64,000 bases of DNA from an uncultured Tenacibaculum sp. (GCA_947501615.1 CANMWK010000003.1:372001-436000); one strand, 5' to 3'. Positions 44,056-53,927 are shown, counted from the first letter of the stretch. Program-made: numbers and translations. Notes: generated by a model from the sequence alone, not told the origin.

Positions 44056-45538
44056 TAGGTTTGTTATTAAACTAAGTATTTCTTTTCTAATTATAATTCT
44101 TGTAATTGGTGTTATTTACTCTTCTGTAACCTTTTTTTTATTAGATAAATTTTATAGTGAAACAACACAGCGTTTAAATGTAAATTTAGCAAACCATTTA
44201 ATAGAAGAAAAGTTTAAAAATGCATCACCCTTTTTAGAAGATGGAGCAGTCAACACACAACTTTTTGACGATGTAATGCATGATATGATGGCCGTCAATA
44301 GAGCTATAGAAGTGTATTTGTTAGATGCCCAAGGAAATGTATTACATTCAGTAGTTTTAGATCATTCAGATAACGTACAATCGATAGCTAAAGTAGACTT
44401 AGATCCAATACACAAGTTTATTAATAATACAAATGAGTATGTTTTGGGGGACGACCCAAAGAGGGATTTAGAAAAAAAGATTTTTTCGGCAGCATTATTT
44501 GAAAGTAATGGTAAAAAAGGCTACATATACATTTTATTAGCTAGTGATAATTTTGAAAAAATAAGCGATAGTTTATTTTCATCATATTTTTCTAAGTTAA
44601 GTATTACTACAATATTAATAACCACATTGTTGTCTATTATTGTGGGTACTATTAGTATTTTTTTAATTTCGAAAAGTTTACTTATTGTTATTCATTATGT
44701 AAATAAATTTAAAGAAGGGGATTTGAATAGTAGAATTCCAGAAGCTTCTGCATCTAGCTTATTGGTTTTAGCGACAACGTTTAATGAAATGGCAGATACA
44801 ATCGCTTTTAATATTGAAGAAATTAAATCGATCAATAATTTTAAAAAAGAATTAATAGCTAATATTTCTCATGATTTAAGAACCCCATTAACAATTATTA
44901 GGGGATATGCAGAAACTTTAAATGAAGAAGGAATAACAATTACAGAAGAAAACAGACAAGAATTCTTAAAAGTAATAGAAAATAGTACATTAACATTGTC
45001 TAACTTAGTAAATCAGCTCAATGAATATTCAAATTTAGATGTGAAACAATTACAATTGAATAGAAGTCTTTTTAATGTTAAAGAATTAGTCTATGAAATT
45101 GTTAATCGATACTTCATTTTAGCAAATAGAAAAAAAATTAATATCATAATTGAAAATAAGCTCTCTAAAAATCAGTATGTATATGCTGATAAAGTTTTAA
45201 TAGATAGAGTAATTCAAAATATTTTAGACAATGCTTTAAAATTTACACCTCTAAATGGTGGTATTACCTTTACTTTAGAAAATAAAGCTAGTATAACTAT
45301 AATTCGAATAAAAGATTCAGGTTATGGTATAGATTATTTAGAGCATAACTCTATTTTCGAAAGATGGTACACCTCAAAAAAAGTAATAAATAACAATAAA
45401 GGCTTAGGCTTAGGATTAGCAATAGCCAAAAAAATTATAGAATTACATGATGCTGATATAATTATACATTCTGAAGGTGTTAATAAAGGAAGTGAATTTA
45501 CTTTTTCACTACCAAACGCTATAGAATTAGTAAGTTAA
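44030..45538 (+). CDS. sensor histidine kinase with HAMP domain
   Basis: The 502-residue kinase has a membrane helix (~15-37), a periplasmic sensor loop (~38-188), a second helix (~191-214), a HAMP region (YVNKFKEGDLNSRIPEASASSLLVL), HisKA with His281 in ANISHDLRTPL, and HATPase motifs NILDNALKFTP, KDSGYGI and GLGLGLAIAKK. It is the partner of the regulator whose gene it overlaps. The sensor loop is of no known family, so the signal is unknown. Its 3' end overlaps the convergent ald gene by 20 bp. Confidence 0.95.
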   Translation: MMKFRSLPNRFVIKLSISFLIIILVIGVIYSSVTFFLLDKFYSETTQRLNVNLANHLIEEKFKNASPFLEDGAVNTQLFDDVMHDMMAVNRAIEVYLLDAQGNVLHSVVLDHSDNVQSIAKVDLDPIHKFINNTNEYVLGDDPKRDLEKKIFSAALFESNGKKGYIYILLASDNFEKISDSLFSSYFSKLSITTILITTLLSIIVGTISIFLISKSLLIVIHYVNKFKEGDLNSRIPEASASSLLVLATTFNEMADTIAFNIEEIKSINNFKKELIANISHDLRTPLTIIRGYAETLNEEGITITEENRQEFLKVIENSTLTLSNLVNQLNEYSNLDVKQLQLNRSLFNVKELVYEIVNRYFILANRKKINIIIENKLSKNQYVYADKVLIDRVIQNILDNALKFTPLNGGITFTLENKASITIIRIKDSGYGIDYLEHNSIFERWYTSKKVINNNKGLGLGLAIAKKIIELHDADIIIHSEGVNKGSEFTFSLPNAIELVS

Positions 45539-46715
45539 TATCTTGAAAAGGGATATCAAACCAATCAGCTACAGTTTTATTAGTTAGAATTCCATGATAA
45601 AAATACATGCCATTTCTTAAACTTTTGTCAAATCTAGCCGCATTTTCAAAACCACCCTCTTCAGCTATATTTAATAGGTAAGGGGTTAAAATATTACTAA
45701 TAGACACAGAAGCTGTTCTAGCATATCTAGAAGGTATATTTGGAACACAATAATGAATGACGTCATGTTCTCTAAACGTAGGTTTGCTATGCGTAGTTAC
45801 TCTCGAAGTTTCAAAACAACCTCCTCTATCAATACAGACATCAACAATTACAGCACCAGTTTTCATTTGTTCAATCATTGTTTCTGTAACAATAACAGGT
45901 GATCTATCAATTCCTCGTATAGCACCAATAGCTACATCACAACGCATTAAAGCTTTTAATAAAGATTTAGGTTGCACTGTAGAAGTATAAATAGGACCAG
46001 GAACAGATTCCTGTAACTTACGTAATTTGGTAATTGAATTATCAAACACTTTTATTCGTGCTCCTAAACCAATGGCAGCTTTAGCAGCAAATTTACCAAC
46101 AGTACCAGCACCTAAAATAACGACATCTGTAGGAGGAACTCCACTTATATTACCTAATAATAAACCATTTCCACCATTAGCAGAAGACATTAATTCGGCT
46201 GCAATATGCATAGAAGAAATACCTGCTATCTCACTAAGAGATTTTAGAACAGGATATACACCGTCTTCATCTTTAATATAATCGTATGCTATTGCTGTAA
46301 TTCTCTTTTTGGCTAAGGCCTCAAAATATTTTTTATTTTGAGTTTTAAGCTGTAATGCAGAAATTAAAAAAGATTGCGGATTCATCAATTTAATTTCTTC
46401 TAAGGTAGGAGGTTCAACTTTTACAACTAAATTACAAGCAAAAACCTCTTTAATATCGTAAGAAATCTTGGCACCAGCCTCAGAGTATTCTCTATCTGTG
46501 TAATTAGTTCCTTCACCAGCATTAGTTTCAACAACCACTCGATGTCCATGAGCTACCAATGCAGCAACTGCATCTGGAGTTAAACTGATTCTTTTTTCCT
46601 CTAATCGAGTTTCTTTGGGTAATCCTATAAACAATTCTCCTTTTTGCTTTTTTATTTCAAGCATTTCAGGTTGTGGAAGTAGTTGTTCTTTTGTAAAAGG
46701 GGTTATAGAACTCAT
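45519..46715 (-). CDS. ald: alanine dehydrogenase
   Basis: The 398-residue protein of the AlaDH/PNT family deaminates alanine to pyruvate with NAD. Motifs are the N-terminal IGLPKETRLEEKRISLTPDAV, the conserved Lys/His region and the dinucleotide loop VVILGAGTVGKFAAKAA. The family member in flavobacteria regularly lies in this operon after tsaE. Only 4 bp separate it from tsaE. Transhydrogenase alpha subunits are similar, but the full-length single-chain layout favours Ald. Confidence 0.9.
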   Translation of the reverse strand: MSSITPFTKEQLLPQPEMLEIKKQKGELFIGLPKETRLEEKRISLTPDAVAALVAHGHRVVVETNAGEGTNYTDREYSEAGAKISYDIKEVFACNLVVKVEPPTLEEIKLMNPQSFLISALQLKTQNKKYFEALAKKRITAIAYDYIKDEDGVYPVLKSLSEIAGISSMHIAAELMSSANGGNGLLLGNISGVPPTDVVILGAGTVGKFAAKAAIGLGARIKVFDNSITKLRKLQESVPGPIYTSTVQPKSLLKALMRCDVAIGAIRGIDRSPVIVTETMIEQMKTGAVIVDVCIDRGGCFETSRVTTHSKPTFREHDVIHYCVPNIPSRYARTASVSISNILTPYLLNIAEEGGFENAARFDKSLRNGMYFYHGILTNKTVADWFDIPFQDINLLIL

Positions 46716-46719
46716 TAAT

Positions 46720-47127
46720 TTAGTTTAGTTGAATTTTTCTTAGATTATTTTCAGTTAACGTGATGGTTACCTTACTAGCATTTAAAGGTACTAAATTTTT
46801 AATATTGTTGGGCCATTCTACTAAACACCAATGTTCAGAATAAAAATAATCCTCGACACCAATGTCTAAAGCTTCCTCTTCATCATTTATTCTGTAAAAA
46901 TCAAAATGATAAATAATAGCATCAGATGTTGTATGATACTCATTTACTAAAGAAAAAGTAGGAGAACTAACAATATCATCACTACCTAACACTTTACAAA
47001 TTTCTTTAATTAGCGTAGTTTTTCCAACTCCCATTTCTCCATAGAACAATACTACTTTATTCTTTGCATTGCTAATAAGTTCTTTAGCAATAGTTTCAAG
47101 TTCATCTAATGCACAAGTTGTATTCAT
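46720..47127 (-). CDS. tsaE: tRNA threonylcarbamoyladenosine synthesis ATPase TsaE
   Basis: The 135-residue ATPase has Walker A FYGEMGVGKTTLIKEI, the switch region SSPTFSLVNEYH and YHFDFYRI, and the terminal EW motif in HWCLVEWPNNI. With TsaB, TsaC and TsaD it makes the t6A modification at A37 of ANN-decoding tRNAs. It sits 3 bp after porX. Confidence 0.95.
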   Translation of the reverse strand: MNTTCALDELETIAKELISNAKNKVVLFYGEMGVGKTTLIKEICKVLGSDDIVSSPTFSLVNEYHTTSDAIIYHFDFYRINDEEEALDIGVEDYFYSEHWCLVEWPNNIKNLVPLNASKVTITLTENNLRKIQLN

Positions 47128-47130
47128 AAA

Positions 47131-48678
47131 CTATTTCGAATTATATACAGCGCAAGGTATAATAATTTCTTCTAATGAAATACCTCCATGTTGATATGTA
47201 TTTCTATAATATTTCACAAAATGATTAAAGTTATTTGGGTATGCAAAGAACAAATCTTCTTTAGTGAAAATAAAAGGACTATTTATAGATACGCTAGGTA
47301 GAAAAATGTCTTTAGGGTTTTTAACCTCGTAAACATCTTTGTCTTCATAACTTAAGCTTCTACCAGTTTTGTAGCGAAGATTTGAACTGATGTTCTTATC
47401 TCCAATTACTTTCGTAGGAGTATTGCAATTAATAGTACCATGATCGGTAGTTATAATTAGTTTCTGACCTAATTCTTTAGCTTTTTGTATGATTGAAAGT
47501 AAAGGAGAGTTTTTAAACCAACTTACAGTTAAAGAACGATATGCTTTATCGTCTCCAACGAGTTCTTTGATAACCTCCATCTCAGTTTTTGCATGCGATA
47601 GCATATCTACAAAATTATAGACAACCACTGTAAGGTCATTTTGCTTCGTACTATTATAATTTTCTTCTAAATCTTTTCCATTTTTAAGAGAAGTAATCTT
47701 ATAATATTCATGTTTAATATTTAAGTTTAATCGTTGTATTTGAGCCGTTAAAAATTCATTTTCAAATAAATTTTTCCCACCTTCATCTGTGTCATTTTTC
47801 CAATAATTTGGATGTCGTTTTTCCATTTCAGAAGGCATTAATCCAGAAAAAATAGCATTTCTAGCATATTGAGTAGCTGTTGGTAGTATCCCAAAATAAG
47901 AATGCTCAACTTCTTTCTTATAAAAATTATTGATATAAGGTTCTAATACTCTGAATTGATCGTACCTTAAATTATCGATTACTACAACCAACAAGCCTTG
48001 ATCTTTACTTAAGTTAGGAACTATAAGGTCTTTAAAAAGTGTGTGAGACATCGTAGGTTTATCGTCTGAAGTCAACCAATCTTGATAGTTATTTTTAATA
48101 AACTTAAAAAAATGTGTATTTGCTTCTGATTTTTGACTTTCTAAGATTTCTAACAGGTTAGGATCATCAATATTTTCAAGTTCTAATTCCCAGTGAACTA
48201 ATCTTTTGTATAAATCAATCCATTCTTGGTATGAATTGACCATAGATAAGTCCATTGAAATTTTTCTGAATTCTTGTTGATAGTTTAATGTTGTTTTTTC
48301 TGTAACTAATCGAGAATGATCTAAGTTCTTTTTGAGACTTAATAAAATCTGATTTGGATTTACAGGTTTAATCAAGTAATCAGCTATTTTAGAGCCAATA
48401 GCTTCTTCCATTATATATTCTTCTTCACTTTTAGTTATCATAACTACAGGAAGGTTAGCTCTTTTTTGTTTAATTAAATGCAGCGCATCTAAACCTGAAA
48501 TACCAGGCATGTTTTCATCTAAAAAAACAATATCAAAATTAGTATCTTCCACTAAATCAACTGCATCAGCTCCATTGGTACATGTAGTGACGTTATAATT
48601 TTTTTTCTCTAAAAATATAATGTGAGGTTTTAATAAATCTATCTCATCATCAACCCAAAGGATATCAATTTTTCTCAT
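47131..48678 (-). CDS. porX: PorX: response regulator with PglZ phosphodiesterase domain
   Basis: The 515-residue protein controls type IX secretion. It has a receiver domain with WVDDEID and phospho-acceptor Asp54 in IVFLDENMPG, then a helical linker and a C-terminal PglZ/alkaline-phosphatase-type domain (VVVIDNLRYDQF, GILPTATQYARNAIFSGLMPSE, IITTDHGTINCNTP) with metal-binding Asp/His residues. PorX works with the kinase PorY and the sigma factor SigP. Its presence says the organism has a T9SS. First gene of porX-tsaE-ald. Confidence 0.95.
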   Translation of the reverse strand: MRKIDILWVDDEIDLLKPHIIFLEKKNYNVTTCTNGADAVDLVEDTNFDIVFLDENMPGISGLDALHLIKQKRANLPVVMITKSEEEYIMEEAIGSKIADYLIKPVNPNQILLSLKKNLDHSRLVTEKTTLNYQQEFRKISMDLSMVNSYQEWIDLYKRLVHWELELENIDDPNLLEILESQKSEANTHFFKFIKNNYQDWLTSDDKPTMSHTLFKDLIVPNLSKDQGLLVVVIDNLRYDQFRVLEPYINNFYKKEVEHSYFGILPTATQYARNAIFSGLMPSEMEKRHPNYWKNDTDEGGKNLFENEFLTAQIQRLNLNIKHEYYKITSLKNGKDLEENYNSTKQNDLTVVVYNFVDMLSHAKTEMEVIKELVGDDKAYRSLTVSWFKNSPLLSIIQKAKELGQKLIITTDHGTINCNTPTKVIGDKNISSNLRYKTGRSLSYEDKDVYEVKNPKDIFLPSVSINSPFIFTKEDLFFAYPNNFNHFVKYYRNTYQHGGISLEEIIIPCAVYNSK

Positions 48679-48806
48679 AAATATATATTACATACTTTCA
48701 ACGATTAAATTATATGTTTAGTGTTACATAAAAAAATAAAAACAAGTTATAAATACATTATATATATATTTTAACATTTCATAAATATCCATTGTTTATA
48801 ATTACT

Positions 48807-48814
48807 TACATTTG
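48807..48814 (+). promoter_or_regulatory. -7 box (TACATTTG) of the HD-domain gene
   Basis: TACATTTG fits TAnnTTTG and ends 29 bp before the TTG start at 48844. No clear -33 was seen. Confidence 0.5.
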
Positions 48815-48843
48815 TTCAGTACATTATAATTGAAAACACAACA

Positions 48844-50082
48844 TTGAGTAAATCTAAAACCAATAAATTAAAAATCCTTAACGACCCTATTTATGGATTG
48901 GTTTCTATCCCTAATTCTCTAATTTTTGATATTATTGAACATAAGTACTTTCAAAGATTAAGACGTATTTCTCAAATGGGATTAACAAATTTAGTTTACC
49001 CAGGAGCACATCATACAAGGTTTCATCATGCCATAGGTTGTATGCATTTAATGCAGAAAGCGATTCAAGCATTACGATTAAAGGATATACATATTTCTGA
49101 AGATGAATCCACCGCATTATGTATTGCTATTCTGCTACATGATATAGGACATGGTGCTTTTTCTCATGCTTTAGAGTATAGCATAGTTAATGGTATTACT
49201 CATGAAGAGATTTCTTTATTTTTTATGAAAGAATTAAATAAAGAATTCAAAGGTAAATTGAGTTTAGCAATTGAGATTTTTGAAGGAAAATATGAAAGAA
49301 CATTTTTTCATCAACTAATATCTAGTCAACTTGATATAGATCGACTAGATTATTTGCAACGTGATAGCTTTTATACAGGAGTAGCAGAAGGTAATATATC
49401 TTCCGATCGTTTAATAGCAATGATGAATGTAAAAAATGATGAACTGGTTATTGAAGAGAAAGGAATTTACTCTGTAGAGAAATTTTTAATAGCAAGAAGA
49501 CTAATGTATTGGCAAGTATATTTGCATAAGACATCGCTATCAGCAGAAAGTTTACTAGTGAGAATATTGCAAAGAGCAAAGCTACTAACAAAAGAAGGTA
49601 ATACTATACCAGCAAATACTGCATTGTCTTATTTTTTAAAGACTCCTATAGATCGCAATAATTTCAATTTGGAAACGTTAAAAATGTTTGCTAAGTTAGA
49701 TGATTATGATGTATTATCTGCTATCAAAGAATGGTGTAGTAATGAAGATTTTGTGCTTTCCAAGTTATCACAAATGTTAATCAACAGAAAGTTGTTAAAG
49801 CTCGATTTACAACGTAAACCATTCTCTGAAAGTTATAAAAACAAAATAGAAGCTAAGGTAAAGAAAAAGTTAGGTGAACGGGCAAGTGATTTATCGTGTT
49901 TTGTTTTTGAAGATCGTGTTTCAAATCAAGCATACAATAAAAAGAAACCTATAAAAATACTCACCAAAAAAGGAAAACTTAAAGATATTGCGAAAGCATC
50001 AGATAATTTAAATATTGAGACGTTATCTGTGCCTGTAGTTAAATACTATTATTGTTATCCTAAGAATTTTGCTTTGATCTAG
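48844..50082 (+). CDS. HD-domain phosphohydrolase (dGTPase-like)
   Basis: The 412-residue protein has the HD metal motifs: HHTRFHHAIGCMHL, LLHDIGHGAFSHALE and SSQLDIDRLDYLQRD, the pattern of dGTP triphosphohydrolase-like HD proteins. It probably hydrolyses a nucleotide; the substrate is unknown. The start is TTG 48844 giving MSKSKTNKLKILNDPIYG, the family N terminus; no suitable ATG precedes it. It lies between porX and the lipid A operon. Confidence 0.88.
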   Translation: MSKSKTNKLKILNDPIYGLVSIPNSLIFDIIEHKYFQRLRRISQMGLTNLVYPGAHHTRFHHAIGCMHLMQKAIQALRLKDIHISEDESTALCIAILLHDIGHGAFSHALEYSIVNGITHEEISLFFMKELNKEFKGKLSLAIEIFEGKYERTFFHQLISSQLDIDRLDYLQRDSFYTGVAEGNISSDRLIAMMNVKNDELVIEEKGIYSVEKFLIARRLMYWQVYLHKTSLSAESLLVRILQRAKLLTKEGNTIPANTALSYFLKTPIDRNNFNLETLKMFAKLDDYDVLSAIKEWCSNEDFVLSKLSQMLINRKLLKLDLQRKPFSESYKNKIEAKVKKKLGERASDLSCFVFEDRVSNQAYNKKKPIKILTKKGKLKDIAKASDNLNIETLSVPVVKYYYCYPKNFALI

Positions 50083-50113
50083 ATTTGGAGATAAAAACTA
50101 AACAAAAAATAAT

Positions 50114-50121
50114 TACTTTTG
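50114..50121 (+). promoter_or_regulatory. -7 box (TACTTTTG) of the lpxD operon
   Basis: TACTTTTG matches TAnnTTTG and ends 6 bp before the lpxD ATG at 50128, so the transcript should have almost no leader. This also argues against the in-frame TTG at 50119, which lies inside the box. Confidence 0.6.
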
Positions 50122-50127
50122 CAATTA

Positions 50128-51165
50128 ATGGAGTTTACAGCAAAACAAATCGCAGATATTTTACAAGGTGAGATTGAAGGAAATTCGGAGGAAAAAGTAT
50201 CTGAACTTGCAAAAATAGAGGAGGCTAAAAAAGGTTCACTAACCTTTTTAGCAAATCCTAAGTATGAACCATTTATTTATACAACAGCGGCTTCTATAAC
50301 TATTGTTCGCAAAGATTTTATTGCTGAGAAAAGCATTACTTCAACACTTATCAGAGTAAACGATCCTTACAAATCTTTTTCTACTATATTAGAGTATTAT
50401 GATAAGGTTAAGAATAACAAAATAGGTCGAGAGCATCCCATATATGTAGCTAACTCGGCAAAAATAGGAACTGGAGAATATATTGGTGCATTCACTTATA
50501 TTGGAGAAAATGTAACCTTAGGTAATAATGTTAAAATTTACCCTAACAGTTATATTGGAGATAATGTAAGTATAGGAGATGATACTACGATTTATGCCGG
50601 TGTTAAAATTTATTCAGAAACGATAATTGGAAAAGGGTGTAAGATACATTCAGGAACTGTTGTTGGATCTGACGGGTTTGGATTCGCTCCAGATGAAAAT
50701 GGTGTTTATGGTGCAATTCCTCAAATTGGTAATGTAATTGTTGAAGATTATGTAGATATTGGCGCAAATTCAACTATTGATAGGGCTACGCTAGGTTCAA
50801 CAATACTAAAAAAAGGGGTGAAATTAGACAATCAAATACAAATAGCTCACAATGTTGAAATAGGTGAAAATACCGTAATAGCTTCTCAAACAGGTATTGC
50901 AGGTTCTGCAAAGATAGGAGAGAGTTGTCTGATTGGTGGTCAAGTAGGAATTGTAGGTCATATTACCATAGGAAACAATGTAAGAATTCAAGCACAGTCT
51001 GGTATAGGAAGAAACTTAAAAGATGGAGTTATTGTTCAGGGATCACCTGCAATTGGATATTCAGACTTTAATAAATCATATGTTTATTTTAAAAATCTCC
51101 CTAAAATAATATCAACAGTAAATAAACTAGAGAAAGAGTACAAGGCTCAACAGAACCAAAAATGA
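50128..51165 (+). CDS. lpxD: UDP-3-O-acylglucosamine N-acyltransferase
   Basis: The 345-residue enzyme adds the N-linked hydroxyacyl chain in lipid A synthesis. It has an N-terminal uridine-binding domain (LAKIEEAKKGSLTFLANPKYEPF), a left-handed beta helix of hexapeptide repeats (residues ~100-310, e.g. IGAFTYIGENVTLGNNVKIY), and the catalytic His in QIAHNVEIGENT. ATG 50128 fits the family and the promoter. It overlaps lpxC-fabZ by 4 bp (ATGA). Confidence 0.96.
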   Translation: MEFTAKQIADILQGEIEGNSEEKVSELAKIEEAKKGSLTFLANPKYEPFIYTTAASITIVRKDFIAEKSITSTLIRVNDPYKSFSTILEYYDKVKNNKIGREHPIYVANSAKIGTGEYIGAFTYIGENVTLGNNVKIYPNSYIGDNVSIGDDTTIYAGVKIYSETIIGKGCKIHSGTVVGSDGFGFAPDENGVYGAIPQIGNVIVEDYVDIGANSTIDRATLGSTILKKGVKLDNQIQIAHNVEIGENTVIASQTGIAGSAKIGESCLIGGQVGIVGHITIGNNVRIQAQSGIGRNLKDGVIVQGSPAIGYSDFNKSYVYFKNLPKIISTVNKLEKEYKAQQNQK

Positions 51166-52553
51166 CTAAAAAACAAAGAACTATAGAGAATGAAGTTACT
51201 TTATCAGGTGTAGGATTACATACTGGAAACCAAGTAACGATGACCTTTAAACCAGCACCAACAAATCATGGTTTTGCGTTTAAAAGAATAGATTTAGAAG
51301 GTCAACCTGTAATAGGGGCTAAAGCAGAGTATGTTATAGATACCAAGCGAGGAACAAACATGGAAAAAAATGGAGTTCAAATCAATACTTCAGAACATGT
51401 ACTTGCTGCTGCTGTAGGTTTAGATATTGATAATCTTTTAATTGAAATAAACGCTTCTGAACCCCCTATAATGGATGGTTCTTCTAAGTATTTTATTGAA
51501 GCTTTAGAAAAAGCAGGTATTATAGAGCAAGATATTGATGTTAAAGAATATGTAGTTAAAGAGATAATATCTTACAAAGATGAAAGTACCGGTAGTGAAA
51601 TTATTTTAATGCCTTCTGATGAATACCAAGTAACTACAATGGTAGATTTTGGTACTAAGGTTTTGGGAACTCAAAATGCAACATTAAATTCTATTCAGGA
51701 TTTCAAAGAAGAGATATCTCAAGCAAGAACATTTAGTTTCCTTCATGAAATAGAGATGTTATTAGAACACGATCTAATCAAAGGTGGAGATTTAAATAAT
51801 GCAATTGTATATGTAGATAAAGAGCTTTCTGAAAGTACAACAGAAAAACTTAAAAAAGCATTTAATAAAGACGATATAAAGATAAAACCTAATGGAATTT
51901 TAGATAATTTAGAATTACATTGGGCTAATGAAGCTGCTAGACACAAATTATTAGATGTTATTGGTGATTTAGCATTGGTAGGTACTCGAATTAGAGGGAA
52001 AGTAATAGCGAATAAACCAGGGCACTTAGTTAATACTACTTTTGCTAAAAAGTTAGCAAAAATCATAAAAATGGAAAAAAGGAATAAGGTTCCAACTTAT
52101 GATTTAAATCAGCCTCCTTTGATGGATATACATCAAATTATGGATATTCTTCCGCATCGACCACCTTTTTTATTGGTAGATAGGATTTTAGAGTTATCGA
52201 AAACCCATGTGGTTGGTATGAAAAATGTCACGATGAATGAAGATTTCTTCGTTGGACATTTCCCTGGTGCTCCAGTAATGCCTGGTGTTTTACAAGTAGA
52301 AGCAATGGCACAGGCTGGTGGAGTTTTAGTATTAAGTACAGTACCAGATCCTGAAAATTATTTGACCTATTTCATGAAAATAGATAACGTGAAATTTAAG
52401 CAAAAGGTTTTACCAGGAGATACACTAATATTTAAAAGTGAATTAATAACGCCAATTCGTAGAGGAATTGCTCATATGCAAGCCTATGCTTATGCTAATG
52501 GAAAATTAGTTGCTGAAGCAGAATTAATGGCACAAATTTCTAAAGTAAAATAA
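51162..52553 (+). CDS. lpxC-fabZ: bifunctional LpxC deacetylase / FabZ dehydratase
   Basis: The 463-residue fusion is typical of Bacteroidota. Residues ~1-310 are the zinc-dependent UDP-3-O-acyl-GlcNAc deacetylase (TSEHVLAAAVGLDIDNLLIE, HKLLDVIGDLALVG, GHLVNTTFAKKL). Residues ~320-463 are the 3-hydroxyacyl-ACP dehydratase, with LPHRPPFLLVDRI, catalytic His in GHFPGAPVMPGVLQVEAMAQAGG. The joining couples lipid A and fatty acid synthesis. It follows lpxD with a 4-bp overlap and precedes lpxA by 1 bp. Confidence 0.97.
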   Translation: MTKKQRTIENEVTLSGVGLHTGNQVTMTFKPAPTNHGFAFKRIDLEGQPVIGAKAEYVIDTKRGTNMEKNGVQINTSEHVLAAAVGLDIDNLLIEINASEPPIMDGSSKYFIEALEKAGIIEQDIDVKEYVVKEIISYKDESTGSEIILMPSDEYQVTTMVDFGTKVLGTQNATLNSIQDFKEEISQARTFSFLHEIEMLLEHDLIKGGDLNNAIVYVDKELSESTTEKLKKAFNKDDIKIKPNGILDNLELHWANEAARHKLLDVIGDLALVGTRIRGKVIANKPGHLVNTTFAKKLAKIIKMEKRNKVPTYDLNQPPLMDIHQIMDILPHRPPFLLVDRILELSKTHVVGMKNVTMNEDFFVGHFPGAPVMPGVLQVEAMAQAGGVLVLSTVPDPENYLTYFMKIDNVKFKQKVLPGDTLIFKSELITPIRRGIAHMQAYAYANGKLVAEAELMAQISKVK

Positions 52554-52554
52554 T

Positions 52555-53340
52555 ATGAATCAACCATTAGCTTACGTTCACCCCCAAGCTAAAATAGCAA
52601 GAAATGTAGTTATAGAACCATTTACTACGATTCACGCGAATGTAGAAATCGGTTCAGGTACATGGATTGGTTCAAACGTAACAATAATGGAAGGTGCACG
52701 TATCGGAAAAAATTGTAGAATTTTCCCTGGTGCTGTAGTTTCCGCCATCCCTCAAGATTTAAAGTTTAATGATGAGGAAACTGTAGTTATCATAGGAGAT
52801 AATGTAACCATAAGAGAATGTGTAACCATCAATAGAGGTACATCAGATAGACATAAAACTGTTATTGGAGATAATTGTTTAATTATGGCTTACTGTCACA
52901 TTGCACATGACTGTATTGTTGGAAATAATTGTATTTTTTCTAATAATTCTACATTAGCAGGACATGTTACTGTTGGTGATAATGTGGTGTTAGCAGGTAT
53001 GGTTGCAGTGCATCAGTTTGCTTCTGTTGGTAATCATGCTTTTGTGACTGGAGGTTCTTTAGTACGTAAAGATGTTCCTCCTTATGTAAAAGCAGCAAGA
53101 GAACCACTTTCTTATGTAGGAATTAATTCTATAGGATTAAGAAGAAGAGGTTATACAACTGAAAAAATTCGTGAGATTCAAGATATTTATAGAATTTTAT
53201 TTCAAAAGAATTACAATAACTCTCAAGCAATTGAAATTATTGAGGCTGAAATGGAAGCTACTTCCGAAAGAGATGAAATTATTCAGTTTATCAAAGACTC
53301 TCATAGAGGTATAATGAAAGGGTATTACAAAACAAATTAA
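52555..53340 (+). CDS. lpxA: UDP-N-acetylglucosamine O-acyltransferase
   Basis: The 261-residue enzyme performs the first step of lipid A synthesis. It shows hexapeptide repeats from the N terminus, the catalytic His in CHIAHDCIVGNNC, the GGSLVRKDVPPYVKAAREPL segment, and the C-terminal helical domain (GLRRRGYTTEKIREIQDIYRILF). Length is normal. It is followed by efp after 10 bp. Confidence 0.97.
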   Translation: MNQPLAYVHPQAKIARNVVIEPFTTIHANVEIGSGTWIGSNVTIMEGARIGKNCRIFPGAVVSAIPQDLKFNDEETVVIIGDNVTIRECVTINRGTSDRHKTVIGDNCLIMAYCHIAHDCIVGNNCIFSNNSTLAGHVTVGDNVVLAGMVAVHQFASVGNHAFVTGGSLVRKDVPPYVKAAREPLSYVGINSIGLRRRGYTTEKIREIQDIYRILFQKNYNNSQAIEIIEAEMEATSERDEIIQFIKDSHRGIMKGYYKTN

Positions 53341-53350
53341 TAAAAATATA

Positions 53351-53917
53351 ATGGCAACAACTTCAGATATTAAAAAAGGATTATGTATTAAATACAATCA
53401 TGATATTTTCAAAATAATTGAATTTTTACATGTAAAACCAGGTAAAGGACCTGCATTTGTACGAACAAAATTAAAAAGTGTTACATCTGGAAAAGTAATT
53501 GATAATACATTTTCAGCTGGACATAAGATTGAGGATGTTCGTGTAGAAACTCACAAATTCCAATACTTGTATGCAGAAGGAGATGATCTTCACTTTATGA
53601 ATACAGAAGATTACAACCAAATTACTTTAGAGAGAAAAGTTGTAGATGGTGCTGAGTTTATGAAAGAAGGTGAAGTTGTAACAATCTTAATTAATACAGA
53701 AGATGGTTTACCTTTATCAGTAGAAATGCCTTCTCACGTAATATTAGAAGTAACACATACTGAACCTGGTGTAAAAGGGAACACAGCTACAAATGCTACT
53801 AAACCAGCAACAGTTGAAACAGGAGCTCGAGTAAATGTACCGCTGTTTATCAATGAAGGTGATAAAATCAAAATTGATACTGAAAAAGGAGCGTATTCAG
53901 AAAGAATCAAAGAATAA
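53351..53917 (+). CDS. efp: translation elongation factor P
   Basis: The 188-residue factor relieves ribosome stalling at polyproline. The N-terminal KOW-like domain carries VKPGKGPAFVRTKLK with the loop lysine that would be modified, and two OB-fold domains follow. It ends the lpx operon, directly before a terminator at 53928. Linkage of efp to lpxA is common in Bacteroidota. Confidence 0.97.
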   Translation: MATTSDIKKGLCIKYNHDIFKIIEFLHVKPGKGPAFVRTKLKSVTSGKVIDNTFSAGHKIEDVRVETHKFQYLYAEGDDLHFMNTEDYNQITLERKVVDGAEFMKEGEVVTILINTEDGLPLSVEMPSHVILEVTHTEPGVKGNTATNATKPATVETGARVNVPLFINEGDKIKIDTEKGAYSERIKE

Positions 53918-53927
53918 TAAATATTTC

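Noticed and set aside
53197-53397. Minus-strand frame across the lpxA-efp junction
   Set aside because: It overlaps two well-supported genes and has no independent support.
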